A stretch of 6,039 nucleotides of DNA from JAQUGA01 sp964521105 (GTDB taxonomy: Bacteria > Bacteroidota > Bacteroidia > Bacteroidales > WCHB1-69): positions 1 through 6,039 of the forward strand of contig CAZFPO010000149.1 in the NCBI GenBank assembly GCA_964521105.1. Direction: 5' to 3'. Of this stretch, positions 5,954 through 6,039 are shown in pieces. Both the position numbers and the translations under genes were made by a program. The notes under the pieces were generated by a model. The model was not told the DNA's origin, did not search any database, and saw nothing but the letters and a program-made list of their open reading frames with translations. The first letter of the stretch is position 1. Each line of letters starts with the position of its first letter.

Positions 5954-6039
5954 ATGAATACATTACGCTCTGTAAAAGATGCTGATTTAAAAAACAAAGT
6001 GGTTCTTGTTCGTGTCGACCACAATGTGGTTAAAAAAGG
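5954..6039 (+). CDS. Phosphoglycerate kinase-like protein, N-terminal fragment
   Basis: Only 28 codons lie inside the window; the gene continues beyond the right edge. It reads MNTLRSVKDADLKNKVVLVR, then VDHNVVKK. This fits the start of phosphoglycerate kinase, where a short lead is followed by a beta strand and the 3-phosphoglycerate-binding motif RVDFNVP. Here the motif is RVDHNV (20-25): the substrate-binding Arg, Asp and Asn positions are kept, Phe is replaced by His, and the usual Pro is replaced by Val. The enzyme interconverts 1,3-bisphosphoglycerate and 3-phosphoglycerate with ATP in glycolysis. The start is 15 bases after the glycosyltransferase stop, with an A/T-only leader and no Shine-Dalgarno, so co-transcription with the glycan genes is possible. 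With so little sequence the family call is good but not certain. Confidence 0.72.
   Translation, partial: MNTLRSVKDADLKNKVVLVRVDHNVVKK

Overview
This window is an AT-rich stretch that most likely comes from a member of the Bacteroidota. The evidence is a set of protein families typical of that phylum, start sites without recognisable Shine-Dalgarno sequences, and a fragment that reads like the C-terminal sorting tail of a type IX secretion (T9SS) substrate. T9SS is confined to this lineage. A run of exactly 100 N marks a scaffold join, so this is a draft assembly.

Layout. Positions 1-451 carry no gene I can support, but they hold a GC-rich patch with palindromes, a longer imperfect inverted repeat and a hairpin that forms well only in + strand RNA. 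Positions 452-1246 (minus) encode a complete PhzF-family isomerase/epimerase-like protein. Its upstream region contains a 15-bp palindrome next to a weak promoter-like sequence. The divergent gap 1247-1578 also contains a TGTCCC/GGGACA hairpin and the apparent 3' end of a decayed T9SS-substrate gene, whose stop codon lies 11 bases before the next start.

From 1579 to the right edge everything is on the + strand and tightly packed. It starts with an MBOAT O-acyltransferase of the AlgI type (GTG start, 1579-3003). Three bases later comes its membrane-anchored AlgX/AlgJ-like SGNH partner (3007-4357), interrupted by the N run but readable as one gene. Next is a GT39/ArnT-type polytopic glycosyltransferase whose ATG directly abuts the preceding stop (4358-5938). 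Last, after 15 bases, is the first 28 codons of a phosphoglycerate kinase-like gene with RVDHNV in place of the common RVDFNV.

The MBOAT and SGNH proteins form the usual two-part machine for O-acetylating an extracytoplasmic glycan: acetyl is carried across the inner membrane, then transferred in the periplasm. The adjacent lipid-linked-sugar glycosyltransferase fits a role in making or decorating a cell-surface glycan. The substrate cannot be told from sequence. I see no wholly new system. The points most worth a second look are the T9SS relic, the reconstruction of the gapped SGNH gene, the divergent phosphoglycerate kinase start at the end of a surface-glycan cluster, and the palindromes in the two intergenic regions.
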